A stretch of 53,205 bases of DNA from NCBI GenBank assembly GCA_946885735.1, contig CAMPGW010000009.1, positions 1 through 53,205 of the forward strand. The letters are read 5' to 3'. Source of the stretch: an uncultured Gammaproteobacteria bacterium (GTDB taxonomy: Bacteria > Pseudomonadota > Gammaproteobacteria > Xanthomonadales > Xanthomonadaceae). The stretch's first letter is position 1, and the number at the start of each line of letters is the position of its first letter. The notes under the pieces were generated by a model. That model did no database searches. It was given only the letters and a program-made list of their open reading frames with translations, and had not been told where the DNA came from. Below, in pieces: positions 35,716 through 44,323 of the stretch. Made by a program: the position numbers and the translations under genes.

Positions 35716-36531
35716 GTGAAACTCGATTTCGCCCTGCTGCTGACCGTGCTCTCGGCCTTCACCGGCATCGTCTGGCTGGTGGACGCGCTGTTCTTCGCCA
35801 AGGCCCGCAAGCTGATGATCGCCAACGGCGAGGACGTGGTGGAGCCGACGGTGGTCGACTACTCGCGCTCGCTGTTCCCGGTGCTGTTCTTCGTGCTGGT
35901 GCTGCGGTCCTTCGTCGCCGAGCCCTTCCGCATCCCGTCCGAGTCGATGATGCCCACGCTGCTGGTGGGCGACTTCATCCTGGTCAACAAGTACGACTAC
36001 GGGCTGCGCCTGCCGGTGGCCAACACCAAGATCGTGGAGAACGGGGCGCCCAAGCGCGGCGACGTGGCGGTGTTCCGCTATCCCGGCCGCGGCGAGGGCG
36101 ACCGGGACGCCGGGGCCGACTACATCAAGCGCATCATCGGCCTGCCCGGCGACACGATCGAGGTGGTCGGCGACCGCATCAAGGTCAATGGCGAGGCGAT
36201 CGAGTACGCGCCGGAGGGCATTTTCGTCGGTACCGGCATGGCGCTGGACAACAGCGGCACGCCGATCGTCAGGGAGATGCTGCCCGGGCGCCCGCACGCC
36301 ATCCTCGACGAGCCCGACGGCAGTCCCTTCCCGCCGGGCAGCTGGACCGTCCCGGCCGGCCAATACTTCGCCATGGGCGACAACCGCGACCACAGCGACG
36401 ACAGCCGCGGCTGGGGTTTCGTCCCGGAGGGCAACCTGGTCGGCCGTGCGATGATCATCTGGCTCAACTGCGAGGGCTGGTTCTGCAGCCGGGGGTTCAA
36501 CACCTCCCGCGTCGGCGATACCATCCGCTGA
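35716..36531 (+). CDS. lepB: Signal peptidase I
   Basis: Inner-membrane protease that removes signal peptides from exported proteins. The 271 residues show two N-terminal membrane segments (about 5-25 and 53-72), the catalytic Ser in IPSESMMPTLLVGD, the general-base Lys in DYIKRIIGLPGD, and box E GDNRDHSDDSRGWG. The GTG at 35716 is preferred because the reading frame has no closer start and the first residues (MKLDFALLL) form the expected first helix. It lies 27 bp after lepA. Confidence 0.95.
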   Translation: MKLDFALLLTVLSAFTGIVWLVDALFFAKARKLMIANGEDVVEPTVVDYSRSLFPVLFFVLVLRSFVAEPFRIPSESMMPTLLVGDFILVNKYDYGLRLPVANTKIVENGAPKRGDVAVFRYPGRGEGDRDAGADYIKRIIGLPGDTIEVVGDRIKVNGEAIEYAPEGIFVGTGMALDNSGTPIVREMLPGRPHAILDEPDGSPFPPGSWTVPAGQYFAMGDNRDHSDDSRGWGFVPEGNLVGRAMIIWLNCEGWFCSRGFNTSRVGDTIR

Positions 36532-36543
36532 AGTCCAACCGAG

Positions 36544-36561
36544 GGTCCCCGGCCGGGGGCC
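36544..36561 (+). other. Hairpin between lepB and the DUF4845 gene
   Basis: GGTCCCCGG followed directly by CCGGGGGCC forms a GC-rich stem with a G-U pair in RNA. It could be an RNA-processing or RNase III target within the polycistronic message, but lacks a T-tract. Confidence 0.3.
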
Positions 36562-36582
36562 ACGCCAGGCAAGGGGAAGATC

Positions 36583-36975
36583 ATGGGGAACGGGGCCAGC
36601 AAGCAACGCGGCATCACGCTGATCGGATTCATCATCGTGCTCGTGGTGGTGGGCTTCTTCGCCTACATGGGCATGGTGTTGGGCCCCGCCTACAGCGAGT
36701 ACTACGGCGTGGTGAAGGCGATGAACAGCGTCGCCGCGGACGCCACGCCCAACAGCACGGACATGGAGTCGATCCGGCGTGCGCTCGACCGCCAGTTCAA
36801 CGTTGGCTACGTGGACTCCGTGGTCGGCAAGGACGCCAAGCTCGTCCGCGACAAGACCGCCGGCAACATGATCACGATGGATTACGAAGTCCGGAAGGGC
36901 TTCATCTACAACATCGACTTCGTGGTGAAGTTCTCGCACACCGCCAAGCTCGGCAGTCGAACCGCCGGTGACTGA
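36583..36975 (+). CDS. DUF4845 membrane-anchored protein
   Basis: A 130-residue protein of the DUF4845 family, which commonly lies between lepB and rnc in gammaproteobacteria. It has a short cytoplasmic N-terminus (KQRGITLIG, reminiscent of prepilin-type leaders), one membrane segment (about 12-33) and a small periplasmic domain ([15 protein letters not shown] near the end). Function is not known. The ribosome site AAGGGGAAG precedes the ATG. Its stop overlaps the rnc start by 8 bases. Confidence 0.87.
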   Translation: MGNGASKQRGITLIGFIIVLVVVGFFAYMGMVLGPAYSEYYGVVKAMNSVAADATPNSTDMESIRRALDRQFNVGYVDSVVGKDAKLVRDKTAGNMITMDYEVRKGFIYNIDFVVKFSHTAKLGSRTAGD

Positions 36976-37639
36976 GGGCGTCGGCCACCGTTTCACCGAC
37001 CCCGGATTGCTGCGCCAGGCGCTGCGCCACCGCAGCGCCGGGGCGCCCCACAACGAGCGCATGGAGTTCCTTGGCGACGCGCTCGTCAACCTGATCGTGG
37101 CCGAAGCACTGCACTCGCGCTGGCCCAAGGCCGACGAGGGCCAGCTCACGCGGGCGCGTGCCAGCCTGGTGCGTGAGTCCACGCTGGCGGCCATCGCCCG
37201 CCAGCTCGACATCGGCGGCCAGCTCGAGCTCGGACCGGGTGAGCTCAAGAGCGGCGGACATCGCCGCGATTCCATCCTCGCCGACGCGCTCGAGGCCGTC
37301 GTGGCCGCGATTCACCTGGACGCCGGCTTCGAGGCCTGTCGCGAGCGAGTGCTGCCTTGGTTCGCTCCCCTGATCGACGAGCTGCCGATCGGCAAGGTCG
37401 AGAAGGACGCGAAGACGCGCCTGCAGGAGTGGCTGCAGGCCCGGCAGGCAGCTCGCCCGGACTACTTCCTGATCGAAGCGGTCGGCGAGGAACACGCGCG
37501 CGTGTTCCGGGTCGGCTGCCGCATCCCCGACCCGCCCCTGGAAGCCGAGGGGCAGGGGAGTTCGCTGCGATCCGCCGAACAGGCCGCCGCCGCAGGCATC
37601 CTCGACCAACTCGCCCCGCGCAAGGAAGCACAGGCATGA
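36968..37639 (+). CDS. rnc: Ribonuclease III
   Basis: Double-strand-specific endoribonuclease that processes rRNA precursors and mRNAs. The 223 residues have the signature [15 protein letters not shown] (catalytic acidic cluster), [13 protein letters not shown] with the Mg-binding Asp and Glu, and a C-terminal double-strand RNA-binding domain (about 150-215). The GTG start overlaps the DUF4845 stop by 8 bases and gives the expected length; the stop overlaps era by four bases. rnc-era-recO is the standard order, and RNase III often regulates this operon through hairpins in its own message. Confidence 0.95.
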   Translation: MTEGVGHRFTDPGLLRQALRHRSAGAPHNERMEFLGDALVNLIVAEALHSRWPKADEGQLTRARASLVRESTLAAIARQLDIGGQLELGPGELKSGGHRRDSILADALEAVVAAIHLDAGFEACRERVLPWFAPLIDELPIGKVEKDAKTRLQEWLQARQAARPDYFLIEAVGEEHARVFRVGCRIPDPPLEAEGQGSSLRSAEQAAAAGILDQLAPRKEAQA

Positions 37640-38532
37640 GCGATTCCCCCTTCCGCGCAGGGACCGTCGCCGTGCTCGGCCGGCCCAACGTCGGCAAGTC
37701 CACGCTGATCAACGCCCTGGTCGGCGCGAAGGTGAGCATCGTCTCGCCGCGCCCGCAGACGACGCGCCACCGCCTGCTTGGCATCGCCACCTTCCCGGCG
37801 GGCCAGCTGATGCTGGTGGACACGCCCGGCATCCACGGCAAGCAGGCGCGGGCGATGAACCGATACATGAACCGCGCCGCCCGCGGCGCCGTCGAGGACG
37901 TGGACGCGGCCATCCTGATGGTCGAGGCCGGGCGCTGGACCGACGACGACGCCCTCGCGCATTCGGCGCTGGCGAAGTCCGGCGTGCCCTGCGTCCTGGT
38001 GATCAACAAGGTGGACAAGCTGGCCGACAAGACCAAGCTGTTTCCCTTCATCACCGAGGTCACCAGCGGACGCGAATTCGTGTCGGTGCATCCGATCTCC
38101 GCACTCAAGTCCAAGGGCACCGAGGCGCTGGTGAAAGACCTGCTGTCGCTGGTGCCCGAGTCCGATCCGCACTACGCCGAGGACGAGATCACCGACCGCA
38201 GCCAGCGCTTCCTCGCCGGCGAGCTGGTGCGCGAGCAGCTGATGCTGCGCCTGGGCGACGAGCTGCCGTACGCGGCTACGGTGGAGATCGAGAAATTCGA
38301 GGAGGATGGCGCCCTGCTGCGCATCGCCGCCGTGGTCTGGCTCGAGCGCGAGAGCCAGAAGGCGATCGTGATCGGCAAGGCGGGCGAGCGCATGAAGGCC
38401 ATTTCCACCGGCGCACGGATCGGGATGGAACGGCTTTTCGACCGGAAGGTGTTCCTGGAGACCTGGGTGCGGGTGCGCGAGGGCTGGTCGGACGACGAAG
38501 CCGCATTGGGCCGTTTCGGCTACACCGAGTAG
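37636..38532 (+). CDS. era: GTPase Era
   Basis: Essential GTPase that binds 16S rRNA and aids 30S maturation. The 298 residues include G1 [11 protein letters not shown]2 RPQTTRH, G3 DTPGIHG, G4 NKVDKL and a C-terminal KH domain with [13 protein letters not shown]. The ATG overlaps the rnc stop and the frame ends 4 bases before recO. All catalytic motifs appear intact. Confidence 0.96.
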   Translation: MSDSPFRAGTVAVLGRPNVGKSTLINALVGAKVSIVSPRPQTTRHRLLGIATFPAGQLMLVDTPGIHGKQARAMNRYMNRAARGAVEDVDAAILMVEAGRWTDDDALAHSALAKSGVPCVLVINKVDKLADKTKLFPFITEVTSGREFVSVHPISALKSKGTEALVKDLLSLVPESDPHYAEDEITDRSQRFLAGELVREQLMLRLGDELPYAATVEIEKFEEDGALLRIAAVVWLERESQKAIVIGKAGERMKAISTGARIGMERLFDRKVFLETWVRVREGWSDDEAALGRFGYTE

Positions 38533-38536
38533 GCGC

Positions 38537-39265
38537 GTGCGCATCGAGGCGCAGCCGGCGTTCGTGTTGCACGCGCGGGCCTGGCGCGAAACCAGCGTGA
38601 TCGTGGAGTTGCTGACGCGCGACCATGGCCGTGTCGGCGTGGTCGCGCGCGGCCTGACGAGCCCGAAGCGACAGGCCTTGCGCGCGGCATTGCAGCCGCT
38701 GCAGTCGATCCGCGTCGATTTCCTGCCGCGCGGCGAACTGGCGCGATTGCTGCAGGCCGAGGCGGTGGACGTCGCGCCCGTGCTGGCCGGCGATCGCCTG
38801 TTGGCCGCCTTCTACGTCAACGAACTCGCCTTGCGCCTGAGCCCGCGCAACGATGCCGCGCCAGCCTTGCATGCGCTTTACGGGCGCGTGCGCGCCGAAC
38901 TGGGCGGGACTGCGCCGCTGGCGTGGACCTTGCGTCGATTCGAGCGCGATGCGCTCGACGCGATCGGCCTGGGCCTGCCCTGGGACGCACTCGATGCCGA
39001 CGCGTCGGTGGATCCGGCGCGCCGCTACCGGCTCGATCCCGAGCATGGCCCGCTCGCCGACCTGCGACGCGGGGGCGAAAGCGTGTCCGGGCAGGCGCTG
39101 CTGGACCTGGCGGCGGACCGCATGCCGGACCCCGCGGGACTGGCCGAGCTTCGGCGCGCCCTGCGCCCGGTCATTTCGGCTGCCCTCGGCGGCGGCACGC
39201 TGAAATCCTGGACCCTGCTCGACGACCTGGCGCGCGTGCGGCCGCGTCCCGCTCAGGAAGACTGA
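38537..39265 (+). CDS. recO: DNA repair protein RecO
   Basis: RecFOR-pathway mediator that loads RecA on SSB-coated DNA. The 242 residues begin with the OB-fold domain (FVLHARAWRETSVIVELLTRDHGRVGVVARG in parts: LHARAWRETS and RDHGRVGVVARG), a clear RecO signature, followed by a helical domain with the conserved ALRPVI segment. It lacks the zinc-binding cysteines of many Gram-positive RecO, as expected for this group. The GTG start is 4 bases after era. The 3' end overlaps the convergent receiver-HPt gene by 13 bp; pdxJ, often next to recO elsewhere, is not here. Confidence 0.93.
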   Translation: MRIEAQPAFVLHARAWRETSVIVELLTRDHGRVGVVARGLTSPKRQALRAALQPLQSIRVDFLPRGELARLLQAEAVDVAPVLAGDRLLAAFYVNELALRLSPRNDAAPALHALYGRVRAELGGTAPLAWTLRRFERDALDAIGLGLPWDALDADASVDPARRYRLDPEHGPLADLRRGGESVSGQALLDLAADRMPDPAGLAELRRALRPVISAALGGGTLKSWTLLDDLARVRPRPAQED

Positions 39266-39975
39266 GCGCCCGCCGCCTGCAGGACGTCCGCGGCGGCGTG
39301 CTCCAGGTCCGCCGCCAGCAGGTCGTCGAGGGGATGTTGCGACAACGCATCCACCGCGCGCCCCATCCGCAGCGCACCGACGAATCCGCAGCTGGCCTTC
39401 AGCTTGTGCAGCACCGCGCGCACCGCGGTGGCGTCGCCGGCCGCACGCGCCGAACGCCACTGCTCGCGCAGGCCCGGTAGCTCTTCCAGGAACAGGCGCC
39501 GCAACCGGGCCAGCGCCTCCGGCTTGCCGCCGATGGCCGCCAGCGCCTGCACTTGGTCCCAGGCCGGGAGCTTGGGCTCGTGCAAGGGCTCGCGGACACC
39601 GCCCGCGCGCAAGCCGAGCAGGCGCCGCACGGTCGCCTGCGCCTGCGCAACGGACACCGGCTTGATCATCACCTCGAGGAAGCCACCGGCGCACAGGGCA
39701 TCGAGTTCGTCGCGCGCGGTGGTGGCGGTGACCGCGATCGCCGGCGTGTCGGCGCAGGCGCGCAGGGCGCGCAGGCAATCGAGGCCGGTGCCATCGGGAA
39801 GGTGCGCGTCCACCAACCAGAGCGAATGCGGGCGATCGCGGGCCAGCCATGCGGCCGCGGCGATGTCCTCGGCGACATCCACCTGCGCCGGCACGCCCTC
39901 GAGGGCCTCCGAAAGGAACTCGAGGCTGATCGGGTCGTCTTCGACCAGGAGCAGGCGGGGTAGGTCGGCACTCAT
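39253..39975 (-). CDS. Response regulator receiver fused to an HPt domain
   Basis: A 240-residue signalling protein. The receiver domain (about 7-120) has acidic Asp13-Asp14, phospho-acceptor Asp56 in LVDAHLPDG, and Lys105 in IKPVS. The C-terminal half (about 145-235) is an HPt domain with phospho-His190 in LHKLKASCGFVGA. It has neither kinase nor DNA-binding output, so it should pass phosphate between proteins in a phosphorelay, with a partner hybrid kinase elsewhere. It stands alone, convergent with recO and divergent from the ydbH-like gene. Confidence 0.87.
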   Translation of the reverse strand: MSADLPRLLLVEDDPISLEFLSEALEGVPAQVDVAEDIAAAAWLARDRPHSLWLVDAHLPDGTGLDCLRALRACADTPAIAVTATTARDELDALCAGGFLEVMIKPVSVAQAQATVRRLLGLRAGGVREPLHEPKLPAWDQVQALAAIGGKPEALARLRRLFLEELPGLREQWRSARAAGDATAVRAVLHKLKASCGFVGALRMGRAVDALSQHPLDDLLAADLEHAAADVLQAAGAQSS

Positions 39976-40013
39976 GCGCGGGAAGGACTCAGCGGGGACC
40001 TGGGGAAAACGTC

Positions 40014-40019
40014 TATGCT
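40014..40019 (+). promoter_or_regulatory. -10 box of the ydbH-like gene
   Basis: TATGCT is 7 bases before the ATG at 40027 and itself overlaps an in-frame ATG at 40015. This would give a leaderless message starting at 40027. No -35 seen. Confidence 0.35.
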
Positions 40020-40026
40020 TCCCAGC

Positions 40027-42054
40027 ATGCGGATTGGCGCGGCCAGCATCAAGCTTGCAGCCTGCCTGGCGCTTGCGGCGGCCTCGCCCGCAGGGGCCGG
40101 CACGCTGGTGGCCAAGGCGAAGGCGCTGCGCAGCGGCGCCGGAACGCTCACCGGTATCGAGGCCCGCCTGGACTGGCGGGGCAATTCCGAGTCGGGGCGC
40201 CTGTCGCTGCGGGCGGCCACGCTGGAGGTCCCCGTGCTGGCCTACGGGGCGAAGGCGCTTGAATGGAGTTGCCCCCTGCAGCGCGTGGGCGCCGAAGGCT
40301 GGCAATGCGAGGGCGTGGTCCGCGTGCGCGGCAGTTCGTCCCCGCGGCGGCTCGCCATCCGCTTCGACACGCGCGAGACGGTGGCCACTTTGCATGCGGG
40401 AGACGCCAGCGTCGTCTATCGCAGCGAGGCGGCGCTCGACGACCGCCACCGCTTGCAACTCGAGCGCGTGCCCGTTGCCTGGCTGGGCGCCTTCCTCGCG
40501 GGACTGTGGGAGGAGGGCCGCTGGACCGCGGGAACCTTGACCGGCACCGTGGAGATGGCGCTGCCCGCCGATGATTCCGTCACCGTCGGCACCGACCTGC
40601 AGGCGCGTGGCCTCAGCCTGGAAACGCCGGATGGACTGCTCGCTGCCGCCGATCTCGCGGGCCGGTTGCGGATCGACTATGCGTCGCGGGGCGGCAGCAC
40701 CCGGGTGGACGCGCGCCTGCAGCCACGTGGCGGTGAAATGCTGTTCAGCCGTTTCTACACGCAGTTCCCGCCGCGCCCGGTGGACATCCACGTGGAGGCC
40801 ACGCGCGAAGGCGAGTTGCCCTGGGCGCTTCCACGCATCCAATGGAATGACGCGGGCGTGCTCGAGGCCAGCGGCGCTGGCGCCTTGTCGGCGGACGCGT
40901 CCATCCGCTCGCTGGACCTGCACGTGGACTTGCCCAACCTCGCGCTCGCCCGCGACCGTTACTTCAGCGGCGTGCTGGCGCCGGCGGGCTTCGCCGACCT
41001 CGTGCTGGCGGGGCGGCTGCAGGCCGACCTTGGCTTGCGCGAGGGACGCTTTGAGCGACTGCACGCGCGGCTGGCGGGGGTCAACGCCGTGGACGCCAAG
41101 GCTCGCTTCGCGCTCGCCGGCATCGATGGCGACCTGGCGTGGACACGTGCAGCGGCGCCCAGCGCCAGTGCGATGCGCTGGGACAGCGGCGCGCTGTTCG
41201 GCATCGGTTTGGGCCCCGCGCGCTTCGCCTTCGAAAGCGCGGACGGCGAGCTCCGACTGGGTGCGCCGGTCGCGGTGGATGCTCTGGGCGGCAAGCTCCG
41301 GCTCGACCACCTGCGCTGGCAGGCGCCGGCGGGCGAGGCGGGCGCGCGTTTCCAGTTCGGCCTTGGCGTGGACGCGCTCGACCTCGCCAGCCTGTCGCAA
41401 CGCCTTGGCTGGCCTGCCTTCACCGGAACGGTGTCGGGCCGGATCCCCTCGGCGCGTTACCAGGACGACGTGCTGGCGCTGGACGGCGCCCTGCGCATGC
41501 AGATGTTCGGCGGAACGCTGGCGATGGACGAGCTCGTGCTCGAACGCCCCTTCGCCACCGCGCCCACCCTGTCGGCCGACGTGGCGATCGAGGACCTCGA
41601 CCTGCAACCGCTGACCAAGGTCTTCGGCTTCGGCGAGATCACCGGGCGGCTGGACGGGCGCATCCAGGACCTGCGCCTGGTCGGCTGGTCGCCGGTGAGT
41701 TTCGACGCGAAGCTGCAGACCGACCCCGGCTGGAAGGGCCGGCGCCGGATCAGCCAGCGCGCGGTGCGCGACATCTCCGACGTCGGCGGCAGCGGCATCG
41801 CGGGCGGGCTGCAGGCGCGCGCACTGAAGATCTTCGACGACTTCGGCTACGCGCGCATCGGGCTCGGATGCCGCCTGCGCGAGAACGTCTGTACGATGGA
41901 AGGCATCGGTTCAGCGGGCGATGGCTATATCATCGTCGAAGGCGCGGGCCTGCCGCGCATCCAGGTCGTCGGTTTCCGCCGCCGGGTGGACTGGCCCACC
42001 CTGGTCTCCCGCCTCAGCGCCGCGACCGCCGGGCAAGCCCCGGTCATCGAGTGA
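40027..42054 (+). CDS. YdbH-like AsmA-superfamily protein (intermembrane lipid transport)
   Basis: A 675-residue periplasmic protein beginning with a signal peptide or anchor (MRIGAASIKLAACLALAAA). The rest is rich in beta-strand repeats with alternating hydrophobic residues, typical of the AsmA/TamB-like lipid-conduit superfamily, and its C-terminus (FGEITGRLDGRIQDLRL, then FDDFGYARIGLGCRLREN and MEGIG) resembles YdbH/DUF748-type proteins as I recall them. The family assignment is supported by the next gene, a DUF1318 (YdbL-like) lipoprotein, as in the E. coli ydbH-ynbE-ydbL operon. The start at 40027 is favoured over 40015, which lies in a -10 box. Confidence 0.75.
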   Translation: MRIGAASIKLAACLALAAASPAGAGTLVAKAKALRSGAGTLTGIEARLDWRGNSESGRLSLRAATLEVPVLAYGAKALEWSCPLQRVGAEGWQCEGVVRVRGSSSPRRLAIRFDTRETVATLHAGDASVVYRSEAALDDRHRLQLERVPVAWLGAFLAGLWEEGRWTAGTLTGTVEMALPADDSVTVGTDLQARGLSLETPDGLLAAADLAGRLRIDYASRGGSTRVDARLQPRGGEMLFSRFYTQFPPRPVDIHVEATREGELPWALPRIQWNDAGVLEASGAGALSADASIRSLDLHVDLPNLALARDRYFSGVLAPAGFADLVLAGRLQADLGLREGRFERLHARLAGVNAVDAKARFALAGIDGDLAWTRAAAPSASAMRWDSGALFGIGLGPARFAFESADGELRLGAPVAVDALGGKLRLDHLRWQAPAGEAGARFQFGLGVDALDLASLSQRLGWPAFTGTVSGRIPSARYQDDVLALDGALRMQMFGGTLAMDELVLERPFATAPTLSADVAIEDLDLQPLTKVFGFGEITGRLDGRIQDLRLVGWSPVSFDAKLQTDPGWKGRRRISQRAVRDISDVGGSGIAGGLQARALKIFDDFGYARIGLGCRLRENVCTMEGIGSAGDGYIIVEGAGLPRIQVVGFRRRVDWPTLVSRLSAATAGQAPVIE

Positions 42055-42113
42055 CCCGGCTCCATTTTCCCCGCCCCTTCTTTCCACGGCACCATTTTCT
42101 CCAGGAGTACGCC

Positions 42114-42707
42114 ATGCGCAAGCTGTTTTCCCCCCTGCTGGTCGTCGGTGCGCTGGTCTTGGCCGCCTGCGTCAACATCAACATCTATTTCCCCGCCGCC
42201 GAGGCGCAGCAGGCCGCGGAGGAGTTCGTGGACAAGGTGATCGGCGACGACGGCGCACCTGCCGAGGCCGCGCCCGCAAAGCCGCCGCAGGCCTGGCAGG
42301 CGCCGCGCTTCAACCCGCTGTCCTTCTTCATCAGCGATGCCGCCGCGCAGGACGTGGACATCACCATCCGCACGCCGGCGATCCAGGCGATCCAGGCGCG
42401 CATGGCCGAGCGCTTCCAGGGTTCGCTGCAGGCGCACTTCGACAGCGGCGCGCTCGGTTTCGGCCGCGACGGGCTGGTGGTCGTGCGTGATGCCGCCAAG
42501 GTCGCGCTGAAGGACCGGGTATCGGTCAACCAGTTGGTGGCCGAGGACAACCGCGACCGCAAGGCGGTGTATCGCGAGATCGCGGTCGCAAACGGGCATC
42601 CGGAATGGGAAGGACAGATCCGGGATACATTTGCGCGGCAGTGGATTGCGAGTGCGCGGGCCGGGTGGTGGTACCAGGACGAAAGCGGGAACTGGAAGCA
42701 GAAGTAA
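42114..42707 (+). CDS. DUF1318 (YdbL-like) lipoprotein
   Basis: A 197-residue lipoprotein; lipobox LAAC puts the lipidated Cys at residue 19, followed at once by VNINIYFP, a short beta-strand motif. Residues 28-45 (QQAAEEFVDKVIG) and the C-terminal DUF1318 domain (about 80-197, ending GWWYQDESGNWKQK) match YdbL-type proteins. In E. coli, YnbE (lipoprotein) and YdbL (soluble) are separate; here one protein combines a lipid anchor and strand with the YdbL domain. A strong AGGAG site precedes the ATG, 59 bp after the ydbH-like gene. Confidence 0.83.
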   Translation: MRKLFSPLLVVGALVLAACVNINIYFPAAEAQQAAEEFVDKVIGDDGAPAEAAPAKPPQAWQAPRFNPLSFFISDAAAQDVDITIRTPAIQAIQARMAERFQGSLQAHFDSGALGFGRDGLVVVRDAAKVALKDRVSVNQLVAEDNRDRKAVYREIAVANGHPEWEGQIRDTFARQWIASARAGWWYQDESGNWKQK

Positions 42708-42718
42708 TTTTGGCGGTG

Positions 42719-42836
42719 TTCCGGCCGGTGGGCGGCAGCCCTCTGCGGGGGACGCCGTGAATACGTCCCTGTAGGCTCGTCGGCGGCATCCATGCCGCCG
42801 AAGCCCCCGCTGCGGGCTGCCGCCCCCCGGCCGGAA
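42719..42836. repeat. Nested palindromic (REP-like) intergenic element
   Basis: Arms 42719-42740 and 42815-42836 are inverted repeats of 22 bases with one mismatch. Inside them the pairing continues imperfectly (GCGGGGG against CCCCCGC), and a perfect 10-bp hairpin with a CC loop (42780-42801, CGGCGGCAT and its complement) occupies the centre. The layout and its place between genes suggest a dispersed REP-type repeat; the single-strand part includes GTGAATACGTCCCTGTAGG. Transcribed, it would end or protect the ydbH-DUF1318 mRNA. Confidence 0.7.
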
Positions 42837-42882
42837 CGGCGCGAGTTTCCGCTCTCGTCGATGGGAGGGTGGGAAGAGCGGG

Positions 42883-42888
42883 TAAAAT
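42883..42888 (+). promoter_or_regulatory. -10 box for rlmD
   Basis: TAAAAT lies 26 bases before the rlmD ATG, just beyond the palindromic element, giving a leader of about 20 nt containing CAGGG. Confidence 0.45.
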
Positions 42889-42914
42889 GTGCGGCTTCCT
42901 TACAGGGTGCCGCA

Positions 42915-44234
42915 ATGTCACGACGCAGGAACCAGGCGCCGCGGGAGTTCGAGCTGGAGGTCACCGGCCTGTTGCATGACGGGCGGGGCGTGGGGCGGCT
43001 CGAGGGCAAGGCGGTGTTCGTGTCCGGGGCCTTGCCGGGCGAGCGCGTGCGGGTGCGGCAGACCGGCCGCAACAAGCAGTTCGACGAAGGCGAGGCGATC
43101 GAGGTGCTGCAGGCCTCGCCGGAGCGCATCGCCCCTCGCTGCCGGCATTTCGGCGTGTGCGCCGGCTGCGTGCTGCAGCACCTGGGGCAGGAACAGCAGA
43201 TCGCCGCCAAACAGAGCGTGCTCGAGGAAAACTTCGCGCGCATCGGCCACGTGACGCCGGGGGCAATGCTCGAGCCGCTGGTGGACGAGGCCTGGGGGTA
43301 TCGCCGCAAGGGCCGGTTCTCGGTGCGCTACGTGGAGAAGAAGGGGCGCGTCGTGCTTGGCTTTCGCGAGCTCAATCCGCGCTTCGTCGCCGAGTTGTCG
43401 GAGTGCCACACCATCCTTCCCGAGCTCGGCAGCCGCATCCCGCAGCTGGTCGGGCTGATCGAATCGCTCGAAGGCAAGCGCGCCGTCCCGCAGGTCGAGT
43501 TCATCGCCGGCGGCGGGCCGGTGGCGCTGGTGTTCCGGCACCTCGAGCCCTTGTCCGAGGCCGATCTCGAAGCCATGCGCGCGTTCGCGGTGGACACGGG
43601 CTTCGCGCTGTTCCTGCAGCCGGGCGGCGTCGACTCGGTGCGCCCGCTGTGGCCGGAGCAGGTGGAACTGGGCTTCGACATTCCCGCCTTCGACCTGCAT
43701 CTGGCGTTCCGGCCGCTCGACTTCATCCAGGTCAACGCCGGCCTCAACCAGAAGATGATCGCGCGCGCGCTGGAATTGCTCGATCCCCAGCCCGGCGATC
43801 GCGTGCTCGACCTGTTCTGCGGGCTCGGCAACTTCACCCTGCCGCTCGCGCGTCGCGCCGGCCGCGTGGTGGGCGTGGAGGGCGACGCCGGCCTCGTCGC
43901 CCGCGCGCGTGAAAACGCCCTGCGCAACGGGCTCGACAACGTCGAGTTCCATGCCGCCGACCTGGCCAAGGATCTGTCGCAGGAGCCGTGGATGCGCGCC
44001 GGCTTCGACAAGCTGCTGATCGACCCGCCGCGCGCTGGCGCCGCCGAAGTATTGGCGCAGCTGCCGCTCGCCGGCATCCGCCGCATCGTGTACGTGTCCT
44101 GCCATCCGGCCTCGCTGGCGCGCGATGCCGGCTTCCTGGTGCGCGAGCGCGGCTACCGGCTGGTCTCGGCCGGGGCGATGGACATGTTCCCGCAGACCGC
44201 GCACGTCGAATCCATCGCGCTGTTCGAGAAATGA
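42915..44234 (+). CDS. rlmD: 23S rRNA (uracil-1939 C5)-methyltransferase RlmD
   Basis: SAM-dependent methylation of U1939 of 23S rRNA. The 439 residues start with a TRAM domain (about 10-65), then the 4Fe-4S cysteines in PRCRHFGVCAGCVLQHL, the SAM site VLDLFCGLGNFTLPLA, DPPRAGAAEV, and the catalytic Cys in YVSCHPASLARD. The final Glu-containing FPQTAHVESIALF is the general base region. The ATG at 42915 follows a TAAAAT promoter and begins the basic N-terminus (MSRRRN). A strong hairpin follows the stop. Confidence 0.95.
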   Translation: MSRRRNQAPREFELEVTGLLHDGRGVGRLEGKAVFVSGALPGERVRVRQTGRNKQFDEGEAIEVLQASPERIAPRCRHFGVCAGCVLQHLGQEQQIAAKQSVLEENFARIGHVTPGAMLEPLVDEAWGYRRKGRFSVRYVEKKGRVVLGFRELNPRFVAELSECHTILPELGSRIPQLVGLIESLEGKRAVPQVEFIAGGGPVALVFRHLEPLSEADLEAMRAFAVDTGFALFLQPGGVDSVRPLWPEQVELGFDIPAFDLHLAFRPLDFIQVNAGLNQKMIARALELLDPQPGDRVLDLFCGLGNFTLPLARRAGRVVGVEGDAGLVARARENALRNGLDNVEFHAADLAKDLSQEPWMRAGFDKLLIDPPRAGAAEVLAQLPLAGIRRIVYVSCHPASLARDAGFLVRERGYRLVSAGAMDMFPQTAHVESIALFEK

Positions 44235-44236
44235 AT

Positions 44237-44263
44237 GCCGCCCGGCCAGTGGCCGGTGGCGGC
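44237..44263 (+). terminator. Hairpin after rlmD
   Basis: GCCGCC-CGGCC and GGCCG-GT-GGCGGC pair around the loop AGT with a 2-base bulge. It starts 2 bases after the rlmD stop. The following bases are GC-rich with no T-run, so termination would be Rho-assisted or weak. Confidence 0.45.
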
Positions 44264-44276
44264 CCCCGCGCGGGTT

Positions 44277-44282
44277 TACAAT
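44277..44282 (+). promoter_or_regulatory. -10 box for the nagZ operon
   Basis: TACAAT lies 41 bases before nagZ, whose GAGGAG ribosome site is about 10 bases before the ATG. Confidence 0.4.
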
Positions 44283-44323
44283 CGGCTGCCGGCATCGACC
44301 GGGCCTGACGAGGAGCGAGGCGG

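Noticed and set aside
34720..37275. 851-codon minus-strand frame across lepA, lepB and rnc
   Set aside because: Same reason: antisense shadow in GC-rich DNA.
40015..40017. ATG at 40015 as the start of the ydbH-like gene
   Set aside because: It lies inside the TATGCT box; the ATG at 40027 gives a normal signal peptide. Not fully excluded.
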